40,351 nt of DNA, from NCBI GenBank assembly GCA_019633425.1, contig WSUB01000245.1, positions 6,251 to 46,601 on the forward strand, read 5' to 3'. A program made the translations under genes and the position numbers. The stretch is from Tulasnella sp. 424 (lineage: Eukaryota > Basidiomycota > Agaricomycetes > Cantharellales > Tulasnellaceae). Each line of letters opens with the position of its first letter. Position 1 is the stretch's first letter. The notes beneath the pieces are model-generated. The model was not told the DNA's origin and made no database searches. It saw only the letters and a program-made list of their open reading frames with translations. Shown here in pieces: positions 10,823 through 22,432 of this stretch.

Positions 10823-12808
10823 ATGGCTGCTCGAGCAAGGTACCTCACCGTCATCTACAGAACCCCTAGCTTGGACTGACTGGAGACTTTGATGTAGCAT
10901 TCTTCCCAAACCGGAATACACCACGATTTCTGACAATGAAGAGGAGACCGCCACCACGACAACAGTTCTTGCGCTGCCAGTGAAGGCCACAATACCACCT
11001 TGGGGATAGCGAAAACGCTGGAGACCCTCAAAGCAGGAAGGCTTTGGAGATGGAGGATCTTATCCGGAATGCCATATAGTGTAGTATCCTCTGGAGATGG
11101 GCAGAAAGAAGGCGAGTTCATTTTCAAGCTGTTTCGAGAGTCGAGCTAACGGAGGCTTGGCATTCCAGACCTCGTCTGGCAACACTCTCGCACTTCAAGT
11201 CGATGCTGAAGGCAATGCTCGCTAGGGCGCTATCGCTCTGCAAGGAGATCGGGATAGTGCAAAAGTTCAGTCGCAGTTCAAAGATCTCGTGCCGCTTCTC
11301 AGCAGGCATGACCTCAATGACGAAGACCGCTCGATGGACCGTTCTTCGGAGGAGGAGGTGAAGCAGAACGCCGAGATGACAAAAGCGGCACTGGAGAATC
11401 TCGTCAACGGCAAGATCAAAGCCGCGCAGCCGAAGAACGTACCTGACGGGCAGGGCAAAACGTCGTTCATTCGATACACCCCGGGGCAGCAGGGCAGCTC
11501 TGAAGGGGGTTTAAAACAGAGAATAATCGAGATGTCGGAAGTGGCGGAAGACCCTCTGGAACCACCTCGCTTCAAGCATAAGAAGATTCCTCGTGGACCA
11601 CCCAGCCCGCCCCCTCCGATCCTGCGAAGCCCCCCTCGTAAACCCACTGCCGCCGAACAGAAGGAATGGATAATTCCACCATGTATCTCCAACTGGAAGA
11701 ACAACAAAGGGTTCACGATCCCCCTCGATAAACGGCTGGCCGCGAGGTCTGCAGGACGTCCACGTCAACGATAACTTTGCCAAGTTGTCTGAATCCCTCT
11801 TCATCGCTGACCGACATGCGCGGGAGGAAGTTCGACAGCGCGCGCTCATGCAACAGAAGATCGCGGAGAAGCAGAAGGCTAGCAAGGAGGAGGGTCTCCT
11901 CAACGCGCCAGGGAGGAGCGTGGAGGAGCTCCGTCGTACGCCACCCCATCAGCGAAGCCAGGTGCCATGAAGTCTGCCTTGGCTGGCTATGGTAGCGGAA
12001 GCGAGAGTGGTACCGGGAGTGGCAGTGAGAGTGAAGGAGGAGGGGACGAGGAGGACGAGGAAGCAGCTAAGATACGCGACGAAATGCGTCGCGAGAAGCG
12101 GCAACAGCGAGAGCGTGAAATGCGTATGAGCAATATGGGCCAGGAGCAACGCGCTAAGCACTTCGCAAGGTACGATTCTTACGCCACCCCGTCTCCCCAC
12201 ACTAACCGTACTTTGCGGAACACAGGGAACAGAACCGTGACATCTCGGAGAAGATTGCCCTGGGGTTGGCGAAACCTACAGTGTCAAAGGAGAGCATGCT
12301 CGACTCCCGACTGTTCAATCGCGAATCAATGTCGGGTTCCTTCGCAGATGAAGAGTCATATAACCTATACGACAAACCGCTCTTCCATGGCTCTTCAGCG
12401 GCGGCCGCCATCTACAAGTCTCGGGGCAACATGGGAGAGGGCAACGACGAGCTTTACGGAGGTGGAACTGAGGAAGGTGTTACTCAAGCACTGTCTTCAG
12501 ACCGCTTCGGTTTGGGACCCACGAAGCTTGGAAAAGGGCTTGGGTATGAAGGAGGGCCCGGAGCGGATGGACCCTCGGAGGGACCAGTGCAATTTGAGAA
12601 GGACGTCAGCATAAACCCGACAGACGACGTGTTCGGAGTTGGCCAGTTCCTAGATGAGGCGAAGAGAGGAGTGAAGCGTGGGTTGGACACCTCGGTGTAA
12701 GTGACACTATGGACGTTGAATGGGCCACACGGGTGGTGATTGTTTTTCCTCGCGTGTAGCTCGCATTCAAGGAAGAGAAGGCAGCTGGACGCATCAGACC
12801 GCGACTAA
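10823..12808 (+). pseudogene. PRP45: Decayed PRP45/SNW1 (SKIP) splicing-factor gene
   Basis: Clear relic of the spliceosomal and transcription cofactor SNW1/SKIP/Prp45. The SNW core is unmistakable: SFIRYTPGQQG, DPLEPPRFKHKKIPRGPPSP, WIIPPCISNWKN and IPLDKRLA (11,430-11,740), then IADRHAREEVRQRA, KIRDEMRREKR and the C-terminal FGLGPTKLGKG..FEKDVSINPTDDVFGVGQFL (to 12,696). Introns are retained: 11112-11168 (GC donor GCGAGT, branch CTAAC), 12170-12225 and 12697-12759; the last exon ends at TAA 12806-12808. Lesions: in-frame TAG at 11007, 11082 and 11223; about 7 nt missing after KRLAA near 11742; another frameshift near 11,895. Retained introns show it is a DNA-level duplicate, not a retrocopy. 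Since Prp45 is essential in yeast, the working gene should be elsewhere. The N-terminal part before 10,930 is poorly defined. Confidence 0.88.
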
Positions 12809-13576
12809 TTCTTCTTGCACTTAGCTCTCTTACTATATCCTTCGTGGCGGCTTAGAATTTCCAAATTGGGTTTAGGCTAGACCCCTGTCTATCCGTGCGC
12901 CTTTTCCTTCTACCCAGCTCACTTGGTCTCAATGACGTGACAGTCCAAAGCGTCTTGACGTCCGATACAACGCGTGAATGGTAGTATCCATTAATTGCTC
13001 ACCGTTGGATCACCATCCCGCCGCTTATGTTGGCAGATGAAAATATGCTATAGAGGAAAAAGTCCGTAGGACGTTCAGACCTCCCCAAGATCGTGACCCG
13101 CCGATTAGGCGGCTTGTTTCATTCCCGACGTCGCGCAGACCAGCCAGCGATGGAACGGTGAACGACCCCGACAACTTGCCAAATCGGCGGAATACCTCAA
13201 CGTCAGTATCGGAGCCACAAAAGCCTCTTGCTCCACCACCACTGCCCCTGATCTCCTCCAACGAGGATTTCATGCACAAAGAAAGAAACGGCGCAGCAAG
13301 CGTAATAGGGCTGAGCTATGGGGCCTGAGAGATTTCGTTTATGGACACGATTTGCCAGCATCATCCGTCTGTTCCGTCTTCGATACACGTGGACTCTTCA
13401 TATGGAGAAAGTAGATGTTCTCAGCCCCGTCCAAGGCCGTGACTTCCTACCCGCTCCTCAATAAATGACAGCGAGTCTCATTGGAGCCATCTTTCCTTTT
13501 CCTGGGAGACGACCCCCGTGGTGCGCCATAGAATAGCGGGCAAACATGCATGAAATTTCTCAAGTACATGGTGAAG
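12809..13576. other. Intergenic stretch between PRP45 relic and NLR copy B
   Basis: I see no recognisable gene. Two short minus-strand frames (13279-13025 and 13388-13203) have no motif I know. The right end is the 3' flank of NLR copy B, whose stop codon is at 13577. Confidence 0.4.
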
Positions 13577-16500
13577 TTAGAAGTTCAAAAACTCAGAGAC
13601 ATCAATGATACAAAGTTTACGGTTAGACACCAAAGCTAATGTACCACGAGAGAAGAGAATCTTTGGGAATGAAAATGCTTGCATACGCCAATAGTAAAAC
13701 GGTAGCCACAACCAGCGCTTGGAATTACAGAGTATCCAGTTTGAATTCAAGCTGATATGCCTGGGAGTAAAATCAGTGAAGGATCCAGCATACTGTTGGC
13801 CAGTGAGAGGATCCCACAGTCGAACAGTGCCATAGGCTGACTTAGATGCCAGAACCTTGCCGTCCGGGGCAAAGACAACGGACGTGATCTCCTCCGCGTG
13901 ACCGATTAGAGGATCGCCTAGCTGTGTCCCAGTCCGAGCATCCCATAATCGAACTGTCTTGTCAAATGACCCAGATGCCAGAACCTTGCCGTTGGGTGAA
14001 AAGACAATGGACGTGACCTCCTCCGTGTGACCGATTAGAGGGTCGCCCAACTGTGCCCCAGTCCGAGCATCCCATAATCGAACCGCGTTGGCACCCGACC
14101 CAGATGCCAGAATCTTGCTGTCCGGTGAAAAGAGAACGGACCAGATGCCCTCTGTGTGACCGGTTAGAGGGTTGCCCAACTGTGCTCCAGTCCGAGCATT
14201 CCATAATCGAACCGTCTCGTCAATTGACACAGATGCCAGAACCTCGCCGTCCGGCGAGAAGACAACGGACCTGATCCAGCTTGTGTGACCGGTCAGAGGG
14301 TCACCCAGCTGTGTCCGAGTCCGAACATCCCATAATCGAATCGTCTTGTCATCCGACCCAGATGCCAGAACTTTGCCGTCCGGCGAAAAGACAAAGGAGG
14401 TGATCTCCTCGGTGTGACCGATTAGACCCTCGCCTAACTGTGTCCCAGTCCGAGCGTCCCATAATCGAACCGTCTCATCATCCGACCCAGATGCCAGAAC
14501 CTTGCCGTCCGGCGAAAAGACAATGGAGGTGATCTCGTCCGTGTGAGTGGTCAGAGGGTCGCCCAACTGTGTCCCAGTCCGAGCATCCCATAGTCGAACC
14601 GTCTTGTCAAAAGACCCAGATGCCAGAACCTTGCCGTCCGGCGAAAAGACAACGGACCGGATCCCGTGTGTGTGACCGGTCAGAAGGTCGCCCAACTGTG
14701 TCCCAGTCCGAGCATCCCATAATCGAACCGTCTTGTCAAAAGACCCAGATGCCAGGACTTTGCCGTTTGGCGAAAAGACAACGGACGTGATCTCCTCCGT
14801 GTGACCGGTTAGAGGGTCGCCCAACTGTGCCCCAGTCCGAGTATCCCATAATCGAACCGTGTTGTCACCTGACCCAGATGCCAAAACCCTGCTGTCCGGC
14901 GAAAATACAACGGACCAGACCCCCTCGGTGTGGGCGGTCAGAGGGTCGCCCAACTGTGCCCCAGTTCCAGCGTCCCATAATCGAACCGTCTCGTCAAGTG
15001 ACGCAGATGTCAGAACCTTGCCGTCCGGCGAAAAGACGACGGACAAGATCCCCTCCGTGTGACCGATTAGAGAGCCGCCCAACTGTCCGCCAGTCCGAGC
15101 ATCCCATAATCGAACCGTCTTGTCAAAAGACCCAGATGCCAGAACCTTGCCGTCCGGCGAAAAGACAACGGACGTGATCCCCTCCGTGTGACCGATTAGA
15201 GAGTCGCCCAACTGTCCGCCAGTCCGAGCATCCCATAATCGAACCGTCTTGTCAAAAGACCCAGATGCCAGAACCTTGCTGTCGGGTGAAATGACAACGG
15301 ACGTGATCTCTTCGGTGTGGCCGATTAGAGGGTCTCCCAACTTCGCCCCAGTCCGAGCATCCCATAACCGAGCTGTGTTGTCGTCCGACGCGGATGCCAG
15401 GACCTTGCCGTCTGGTGAAAAGACAACGGACCTGATCCCGTGCGTGTGACCGGTCAGGGGGTCGCCCAACTGTTCCCCAGTCTGAGCATCCAATAATCGA
15501 ACCGTCGCGTCCGCCAATCCACATGCCAGAACTCCGCCCCTCGGGGAAAATGCGATCTGCGAGGCTGTTGAATTCAATGATGACGTCCAAATATTGGCCG
15601 GCCAGGTTACCTGCCGCTTGCCATGGAGAATCCGACTCGTTGCTTGTCCGCCATACTTTGCCCACAGCTTTGTCCCCCTCGGGCAGTGCGGAAGAGCTGA
15701 TGCGTAAATATGAAGAGCACCAAACGAGATTGGCTCCACAGACGAGGCAATGAATCGCTGAGTGTCATTCCACAGAGTAATCAAGTCGCCGCTGGACGCC
15801 TCCGGCGGCCATTGCTGTGGGCCTCGCGGTTAGTTCACCCGCAGCACTTTCTGCGCACAATTCAAGGCGAGATGCTCACCTCAAGCCACTGATGCACTTG
15901 CTTCGCTATCGTAAATGCCTCGCTTGTTGCTCCGATCAAACTCATGACTTCCAGCCAGGCCAGGAGCTTCTCTTCGGAAACCATTCTGAACGAGGATAGG
16001 ACACCGCTGGAAGGGGCCCCGTTTGTCTCCGACCATGGTAACCCAGTTGTTAAATGGATGGACCAAGAACGGCAGCAGTACCGAAGTCCCTTCGGCACAT
16101 GGCTCTCCACTGCATCTTGGACCTCAGAATTCGCCTTCGAAATATCCGACAGCTCGGAGATGTTCTTCCTCAGGTCGCGTTCCATAATCACAAGGCTTAC
16201 ACTCGCGAGGCGTCGATGGGCTTGAATGAGGTCCACGAAATACTCCTGGCTTTTGCACCGCTCTTGGCTCGCTAGGAGGTCGCGAATGGACGTGTGCATC
16301 AACCGTAACGGTTCGCATGGAGATAAAGGGATATGAAGAAGGGAGTTGAGGTCCGCGAGAACTTCGTTCCGAAGAAACTGGACGGCGTTCACTTGACCCT
16401 TGAAGCTTTTGTGGTCGGTGTGCAAAAAGGCCATGGTCTCGAGTGATACAGGGTAAGGTGCTGCTACGAGTGTTTCCAGCACCCAGGATAGCAGCTGTTT

Positions 16501-19050
16501 CCGCGTCGAGCTTTCTGCCTCGTCGAACGCTCTCGAAAGAATTTGGCGGTACAAATAATCGAGTTTGCCCCATGTTGACTCGGGTTGCAGTAATTCCTGC
16601 AGTCGCTCGACAGGCGCCCTTTCACCGATGTACGTGATCGCCGTACGGGCCCATTGGAACAGCGCTTGAGACATCTCGACCATGCGCTTGACATCAGCCG
16701 GCCGAGGCCAGTCCTCGGCAAGATGACGTTTCTTTCGGATTTGCGCGAAGGAGTACCTTATAAACGTGTTGACATCGTCAAATACCTGGGATACCGGTAT
16801 CGAGTCGAGGTCTTCTTCGCGCCACTTCATCGGCGTCAGAGCTTCGAGAAGTGGTGCTTCGGGGCGACACGTGAGGAGGAATTTGACATTGGTAGGGAGG
16901 AGTGAGAAGTGCCGATCAATGAGCCGAACGAAGTTCTCGGCATCCTCGACGTTCTCGCATTCGTCCAGGGCATCGACAACGAGTACAATGGGATAGGCAT
17001 GATCCTTTAGCTTGTCGAGCGATCCAACGAGAAGTGTCTTGAACTGTTGGTCAAGCCGTTCCTTTGCGATGTCTTCGTTCTCCTTCACACAATCCAGAAT
17101 TGCGTTCTTCACTTCCGGGACTAACCCCTTCCCGAGTTGCCTGGCGAGGGCACAGATGAACTGGCCATCCGAGGCATTTTGACCCCGGCGAAAATGGAAG
17201 ATGGCGCAGGATCCCTTGGACGCCCAACTATTGGCAACCGTCGAGGCGATCGTCGATTTCCCGCGCCCCGCCATTCCTCGAATCCAGAGAACGCGCTCCG
17301 CAGAGATCGACGTATCCTTGATCCACTGGTCTATGCGGTCCAAGATCTCGACTCTGGTGCCGGGAAGGCATACGACGTCTTCAATCGAGTTTCCTCTCGC
17401 CCCGTAACTTCCATCCCCGAGGCAGCCAAGAAGGCGTCGTCGCTCCGCTCGCAGTTCGGTATTTTCTGAGGTAAGTGCGTCAAAGCAATTTCTTTAAAAA
17501 GGAATGCAGCTGCACACATACTGAGTTCGATAACGAGATCGGAGGTCTTTAGACTGACGAGTAGCTGTTATGGAAACTAGGTGAGCCGACTAACGACCGA
17601 CAGGAGTGCATCACGAACCTGCATTTCCTCCAGTGCGGTCTGAATAGTACATTGTTGACCTTTTAGTTCTCCAGCGTGGTCACTAGCCCACAAGGCTTTC
17701 TTGAAGCGACCCAAGGAATTCCACCGGCTGACTTTCTTCTGAATATTCTCAAGCTCCCTGAGCCATGTGTCATCCTGCAATTCTGGATGATTCGCTCCAA
17801 GGGAACCGACGTACCTGTGCAGATCATCGACGTGGGTAGCTAGATCGTCTCCTTGCCCTGCATCTGATTTCTTCTTGATCTGTTCAAGGTATACCGATAG
17901 TTTGGACGTGTGAGAAGCCAGCTCCTTAGCCACATCCTCATTTTTGTCCATAGTCTGAATAAACTAGGTTAGAGTGTAAATAGATAGGGAAATGAGTATA
18001 GCTTTACCTCGATCATGTTGACAAGGGCCAATCCAACTTTAGCGGCTGCTCCGACGTAGGTGCCAACGGCCGGAATTGTTCCGGAAACGACGTCAATGGT
18101 CTTAAAAGTTTTCCTAAACGCACTGAGAGCTCCATCTCGAATTGGGCTGCGGTTTTCCTGATCCTCGGGAAGGTCCGGGGCCGACTCTTGGACAGATGCC
18201 TGTTGCCCCGTCGGGTGTTCTAGCGTCATAGCTTGTTCAGGGGAGCTCGTGTCGAGACCCTGATATTTCAATGGTTTCAGAGAAAGCGAGACGTCAACTG
18301 GGGATGAAGTAGGCTGATTTTGGAGGACAGAGGGTATCTCTGAGTCTTCAACACTCCCTAATGGGGTTGAACCCGATATCGTGTGGGTATGGTTTTCTCG
18401 ACGAGTCTGAGCGAGGTGCTCACCTATCGAAGCTAGACTCTCTAAGCGACTCTGTAAAGATGACTGACATTATGGCTCGGAATTAAATATGCTAATTTAT
18501 CCACTTACACGAAGCGTCGTCGAGAGCTTCTCGGTGTCTGTCTGACACGTGCGCAAAATATCGGTCCATTTGCCGCGACGTCGCGAAGGGATAGCGTGCT
18601 TGATTCCGTCCATCAATCTTCCTTGCTTCCTGCCGGACCTGTCCGGCGCCTCCATCAGACTTGCATGCCCGGTCTCCAGAACGCTGTCAGGCACAAGGTT
18701 TAGCTTATTATCTCTTATCAGACCTAGCGGAGGGCATCCTTACCGGATGAGCTCCTCAACAGTATCTTTGATAGGGGTTACGTCTCGAGGAAGGTCGGGT
18801 AAGTTTTTGATGGTCTGAACCAACCTTTGCGCTTCCGACTTATCGGTCCAGTTGGTGTCCTGGAGTATCGTCATTGTCAGCTCAACAAGTGCCGCCGTCT
18901 TGTAGGTGGGGTTACCTGTAGTAGAGTCAGTAGAGCGCTTCGCGTGAACGTCTCTCTATCGCTGAGCTCCTGCGCCAAGCCGTCACTTGTAGGAACAGGA
19001 GGAAATCGATTGGATGTCCCAGGTAGTTTTGGAGGAGGTTGACTGGACAT
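13577..19050 (-). CDS. NLR-like NACHT-WD40 receptor, copy B (frameshift in exon 1)
   Basis: Paralogue of the gene at 1-4832 with the same nine-exon layout: 19050-18744, 18683-18509, 18451-18424, 18357-18008, 17954-17815, 17757-17619, 17564-17522, 17465-15880 and 15814-13577. Introns are 53-73 nt, GT-AG. Parts: Pro-rich start MSSQPPPKLP, MLKL-like helices, NACHT with P-loop GMAGRGKST and Walker B VLVVDALDECEN, and 14 WD40 blades (enough for two seven-bladed propellers) followed by a 50-residue non-repeat tail ending SEFLNF. Exon 1 is 307 nt, against 311 in copy A: one base is missing near 18,904 (CCTTAC becomes CCTAC), which breaks the frame after VTPPT. The rest is open. An in-frame ATG after the shift (18874-18872) would give a product lacking about 60 N-terminal residues. 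So this is either a shortened functional gene, a very young pseudogene, or a sequencing error. About 1,668 residues if the frame were intact. Confidence 0.82.
13790..15520 (-). repeat. 129-bp WD40 repeat array of NLR copy B (14 blades)
   Basis: Fourteen 43-residue WD40 units without interruption. The first (ACGLADATVRLLDAQTG) and the last (SKSAYGTVRLWDPLTG) are the most divergent, as is usual for end blades. The residues after GHT in blades 2-14 are HGI, EEI, EGI, EGI, EGV, EEI, HGI, DEI, EEI, SWI, EGI, EEV and EEI. Many third-codon positions are identical between blades, pointing to recent homogenisation. Confidence 0.95.
17758..17814 (-). other. 57-nt segment in NLR-B that is either coding or a retained intron
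   Basis: Bounded by GTACGT (17814-17809) and CTCAG ending at 17758. It is a multiple of three with no stop and would add 19 residues including YVGSLGANHPEL. In copy A the homologous segment has a better donor (GTAAGT) and an in-frame stop. Confidence 0.55.
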
Positions 19051-19110
19051 GATTGCGGTGTATGAGAGGGGAGCGGAGAGGGGGAGAAGGGGGAGATAAA
19101 ATGAAGGGAG
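19051..19110 (-). promoter_or_regulatory. Putative core promoter / leader of NLR copy B
   Basis: C/T-rich leader directly before the ATG and a TATA-like CATTTTATC about 45-55 nt upstream, at the same spacing as in copy A. The match between copies is the main support. Confidence 0.35.
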
Positions 19111-19656
19111 ATCTCAAGGGGAGGGTCCACGGTGTGGCAGTGCAAGTGCCAGTGTGCCTAACACAGCCTTGAAGGGAAAGAAGACATGGGGCTCTGAGCC
19201 GAAGTTTCCATTTTGGGTCTACATGCGTCAAGCCATTGAGAAGGACTCAGGGTGGTGCGACGGAGAGTTGTAAGAATGTTCATCAATCGTAAAAGTTGGC
19301 ACACTCCGGCGTTCGAGCATCAGCGCGCCGGGTGTTTGACACGGAGTGCTACGTCCGTCTTCCTTGCTAAGTGCACAGCGTTATTCCTCTGTGTCTTTGG
19401 GACAGCATCAACACCATTTGAGACAGATTCCCTTCGACTTCGGTGGTGTGAAAGGCAGGTGGCCGAGGTGCGCGAGGACGGAGGCGACGAACGGACGTGC
19501 ATGATGTCGTGGCCGTACTGCGTCTCATATATATATACGCCAAAAAGTAAGTTGACTATCCAACACGTGTGATATGATGGTCGAGAGCTACATCAGAGAG
19601 GAACATGCGAAAATCCCCAGGATCACGACCCGCACTTGCCCATGTCACTTGGAGAC

Positions 19657-20860
19657 TTAAATCGAGCTGAACGGAAACAAGCGAACATGCTGCCCGCTTT
19701 CCGATGCATCACCACCCTTCTTGTAGAAGGGCGAGCAAAAACCGAATGGTAACGCCTTAAAAACGCTTTTCCTCTGGTATCTGCACAGTTTCGGAAATGA
19801 TAGGTACTGGAGCTTCACGAGCTCCTGGACGCCGGGCGACTGCGTGCTCGCCGCGTCACCGTTGGAAGGATACATATCGCGGTGGTTTCCTTTGAGGAAG
19901 CCCAGTATCGTCGCGGTCGTCAGATTCTGCCGTCGGTAAAAGGTCGTGAATGAGCAAGTAAGCGAATGGAGGACCAAAACTACAGTATATGGACGGAAAC
20001 TTACGTGGCCCAAAGTTCCGTTTCGTCGTCTTCGGCTGGGCGTTAGGATTCTTCTGCTTCAATGGCTCCGCTTTTTGCCTCGCCTTCTTCTTCTCCTTTT
20101 CCTTCTCCTGAGCCAGCCTCGCACGGTTGCTTCGCGGTCTCTCCGATGACACTCGTTCCTCTTTCTCGTCCGCTTGCCGTTCCTCGCCATCCTAGCTACC
20201 ACCGACGTCAAGCAGCGACTCAAGCTGGCCATCTTCATCAGGAACAAGCATGTCCCCGCTGTCCCTTCCAATCCCGGATTCCACCATCTGCTCGTCGGAC
20301 GGGGTTTCGACGCCGCTCCGCCGGGCATTGCTCCGCGCTTCTGACTGCGGTGGTCCCACTATCGGAGTGTGCCCCACTTCATCAACGTTCCTTCTACCAT
20401 CATCGGCATCGCCGTATATCGAATGTCTTCGTTTCCGCCGTCGTCGTCATCTTGGTTGGTTAAAACGACCTGCCTAACTCCCTGCTTGCCTCGTTTTGGT
20501 CGACGACGGAGGCCATGCTCATGGTGCATATCGCCATTCCCATCCTGTTCATCCTGGCATAGCCTTCGTCTTTTGCGTTAGTCGAAAGAGCAGCGGGTTG
20601 CTTTCCATTTGCGTTGGATTTGGTGGGAGGAGACATTACGAGAATAAATGGGTGCTTGCTGACTTCAGAGTGGCTTGGTGGTGGTGGGGCGGCTGTTACT
20701 ACCACTGCTCGCAGCTTTGGTGGAGGAGGATTGCCCTCGAGTTTCTTTTGGTGGGAGGTTCTGCAATGGAGTTGTAGCCAACCGCGGACGTGAGCTGAGT
20801 TGGGGAATGATTCTGCCAGCTTTGTCGAAGTCGTCGTCGTAACCGCCGGAGACAAGCAAT
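19657..20860 (-). pseudogene. MIF2: Decayed MIF2/CENP-C gene, copy B, without cupin domain
   Basis: Counterpart of the relic at 5829-7714. Visible parts: DDDFDKAGRIIPQL and a Ser/Lys-rich segment (20,855-20,660), a basic stretch RPRSNRARLAQEKEKEKKKA with NPNAQPKTTKRN (20,140-20,010), an intron 20004-19927 at the same place as in copy A, then a weak CENP-C-motif segment GLPQRKPPRYVSFQR followed by TGA. The cupin and preceding linker (about 1 kb in copy A) are missing: sequence matching A at about 6,700 runs directly into sequence matching A at about 5,690. The stop in the CENP-C motif, frame changes and lost cupin make it non-functional. Identification depends mostly on collinearity with copy A. 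Confidence 0.6.
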
Positions 20861-20981
20861 GTCCGGGAGGAATGATGAGAGAGCAGGAGCTACGGGACGG
20901 AACGTTCGAGCTTGTAATGATTTCCTGGGTTGTTCCGGCATATTGAACCGGAGTTTCGGGTGACTCGAGGACTCCAAATCT

Positions 20982-22432
20982 TCACGGAAACATCTCCGAG
21001 TGTCGTCCCGCGTTCCCAACGGCCGCTGTGGACTCCCGCGCAGCGCACTTAAAGTTCCGGCTAGGATTGCCATGCCGATCAGTACAGAAACGACAGCTTG
21101 ATGTTAAATGTTTCATACCTAGATAACCTAATATTTGGTATGCTGACCGACTCCCGATGACCCCCGGGAGGAATATGGTCCCAACCAAAGCGTATACTCC
21201 TCGACCCTGCGCGGATTTGGTCACTTCGCGGAAACAGGTTGTGGTTGGCCGGTAGTTCGGCCAGCGACTAGTGGTCTTGTTATAAAGAATGTTCGGAAGG
21301 AGAGGGCGTGGTTTCCGGCACGACTCCGAGCGGGCACCAAGTGATCGACACGAACCCCCTGAAACCGGCTCCTGTACTTCCCAATAAGCGTTTGAGGACC
21401 AGGCAATGGTTGAGAAGCCTCGTCGTATCGGACCATCACGTTCTTCCCTCATACTTGCTCCGAAACTCCGACGTTTTCTAGCGTAACCCGATCCTCTTAT
21501 CCGGAAATCGCTGGCCCCACGTTGGTCTGCTTCTTCCCAACAACGCACTCAACAGTATTTGTGACCACGACAAAATCGAATCATTGAGTTGTAAGGTTTA
21601 ACCGTGGAGTCGGTCTTGGCCGATACGAGGAGCCGGTTTGCGTGAAGGTGGTCCTGCCGAGTGGGTGAGCCCTAATCCAATACCATAAATTGAAAATAGT
21701 AACCGACGTACGATCTCATTGAGCTGTCTAGAGTCCACTAGCCGCCCCTCGTCCCGACCGTGATTTCATCGGCACGACGTCTGCAGCGGCACTCGGTTCC
21801 CTCGAAGAGGACGGAATCGTCCAGACGACCTTGGGCCGAGATTTGCAACGCCGCGAAAACGTTCTCCTGCCATCCAAGTAAGGTAGGTTTCCTCGTGTTC
21901 TGCACTGCCGGCAACGATTTGGTTCAGCGAGACCATTTGTTTTGATGGCCTTCTGCGAGTTGCCCGTGGAGCCGTGGACAAGCTCTAGAAACGGAACTAA
22001 GCGTTAGAGCTGCAGCGACCAAGATGAAATGGGGAGCGTTACCTTGAGGGATGAGTGAGCATTTTATTAATCCAAGTCCTGGTCTGCCATCTTGTCATGA
22101 GGTGAACGAGTGGTGAGGTGCACCTGCTTGACATCGTCGCGGTCCAAATCGCAACAAACTACTTCTGGGTTGCGAATGTTCAAGAGGCAGGCTTCAACGG
22201 GCTGCCTTAATGAGTGACCTCGAATAGGCCTACATACGGCGAGAGGGAACGTTGTGCATGATGTGCATCGTCTCAGTGGAAGGGACGAAGGTGACGACAT
22301 ACCATGGTCTCTGCCGGCACCGGTTTGATGTGCACCCTCGAGAGCTTTCGCGTCAAGGATATGAGCAAATATTGGGGTTTGTTGAGCATTGCAAGCGAGC
22401 AGGGTTGCAAGGACAGTAGGACCGACTTTCAT
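20982..22432 (-). pseudogene. Decayed secreted-protein-like region, copy B
   Basis: The first exon (22432 to about 22304) starts MKVGPTVLATLLACNAQQTP and reads as a typical signal peptide. It is followed by GT-type donor sequence, and a further piece NIRNPEVVCCDLDRDDVKQV near 22,150 parallels LSNTYIPEVVSLDLDCDDRQ in copy A. Downstream pieces (21,981-20,982) change frame repeatedly. I do not recognise the mature protein. In copy A the signal-peptide exon is not recoverable. Confidence 0.4.

Noticed and set aside
14569..15177. Plus-strand open frames of 73-116 codons opposite the WD40 array (and similar ones at 816-1124)
   Set aside because: They repeat every 129 bp with the WD40 unit and show CCxPxKxQRT-like periodic nonsense; they are antisense shadows of a strongly periodic coding sequence.
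18888..18921. A 17-nt intron (GTAACC..CAAG) that would rescue exon 1 of NLR copy B
   Set aside because: Far below the minimum size of fungal introns, and the homologous bases in copy A are plainly coding.
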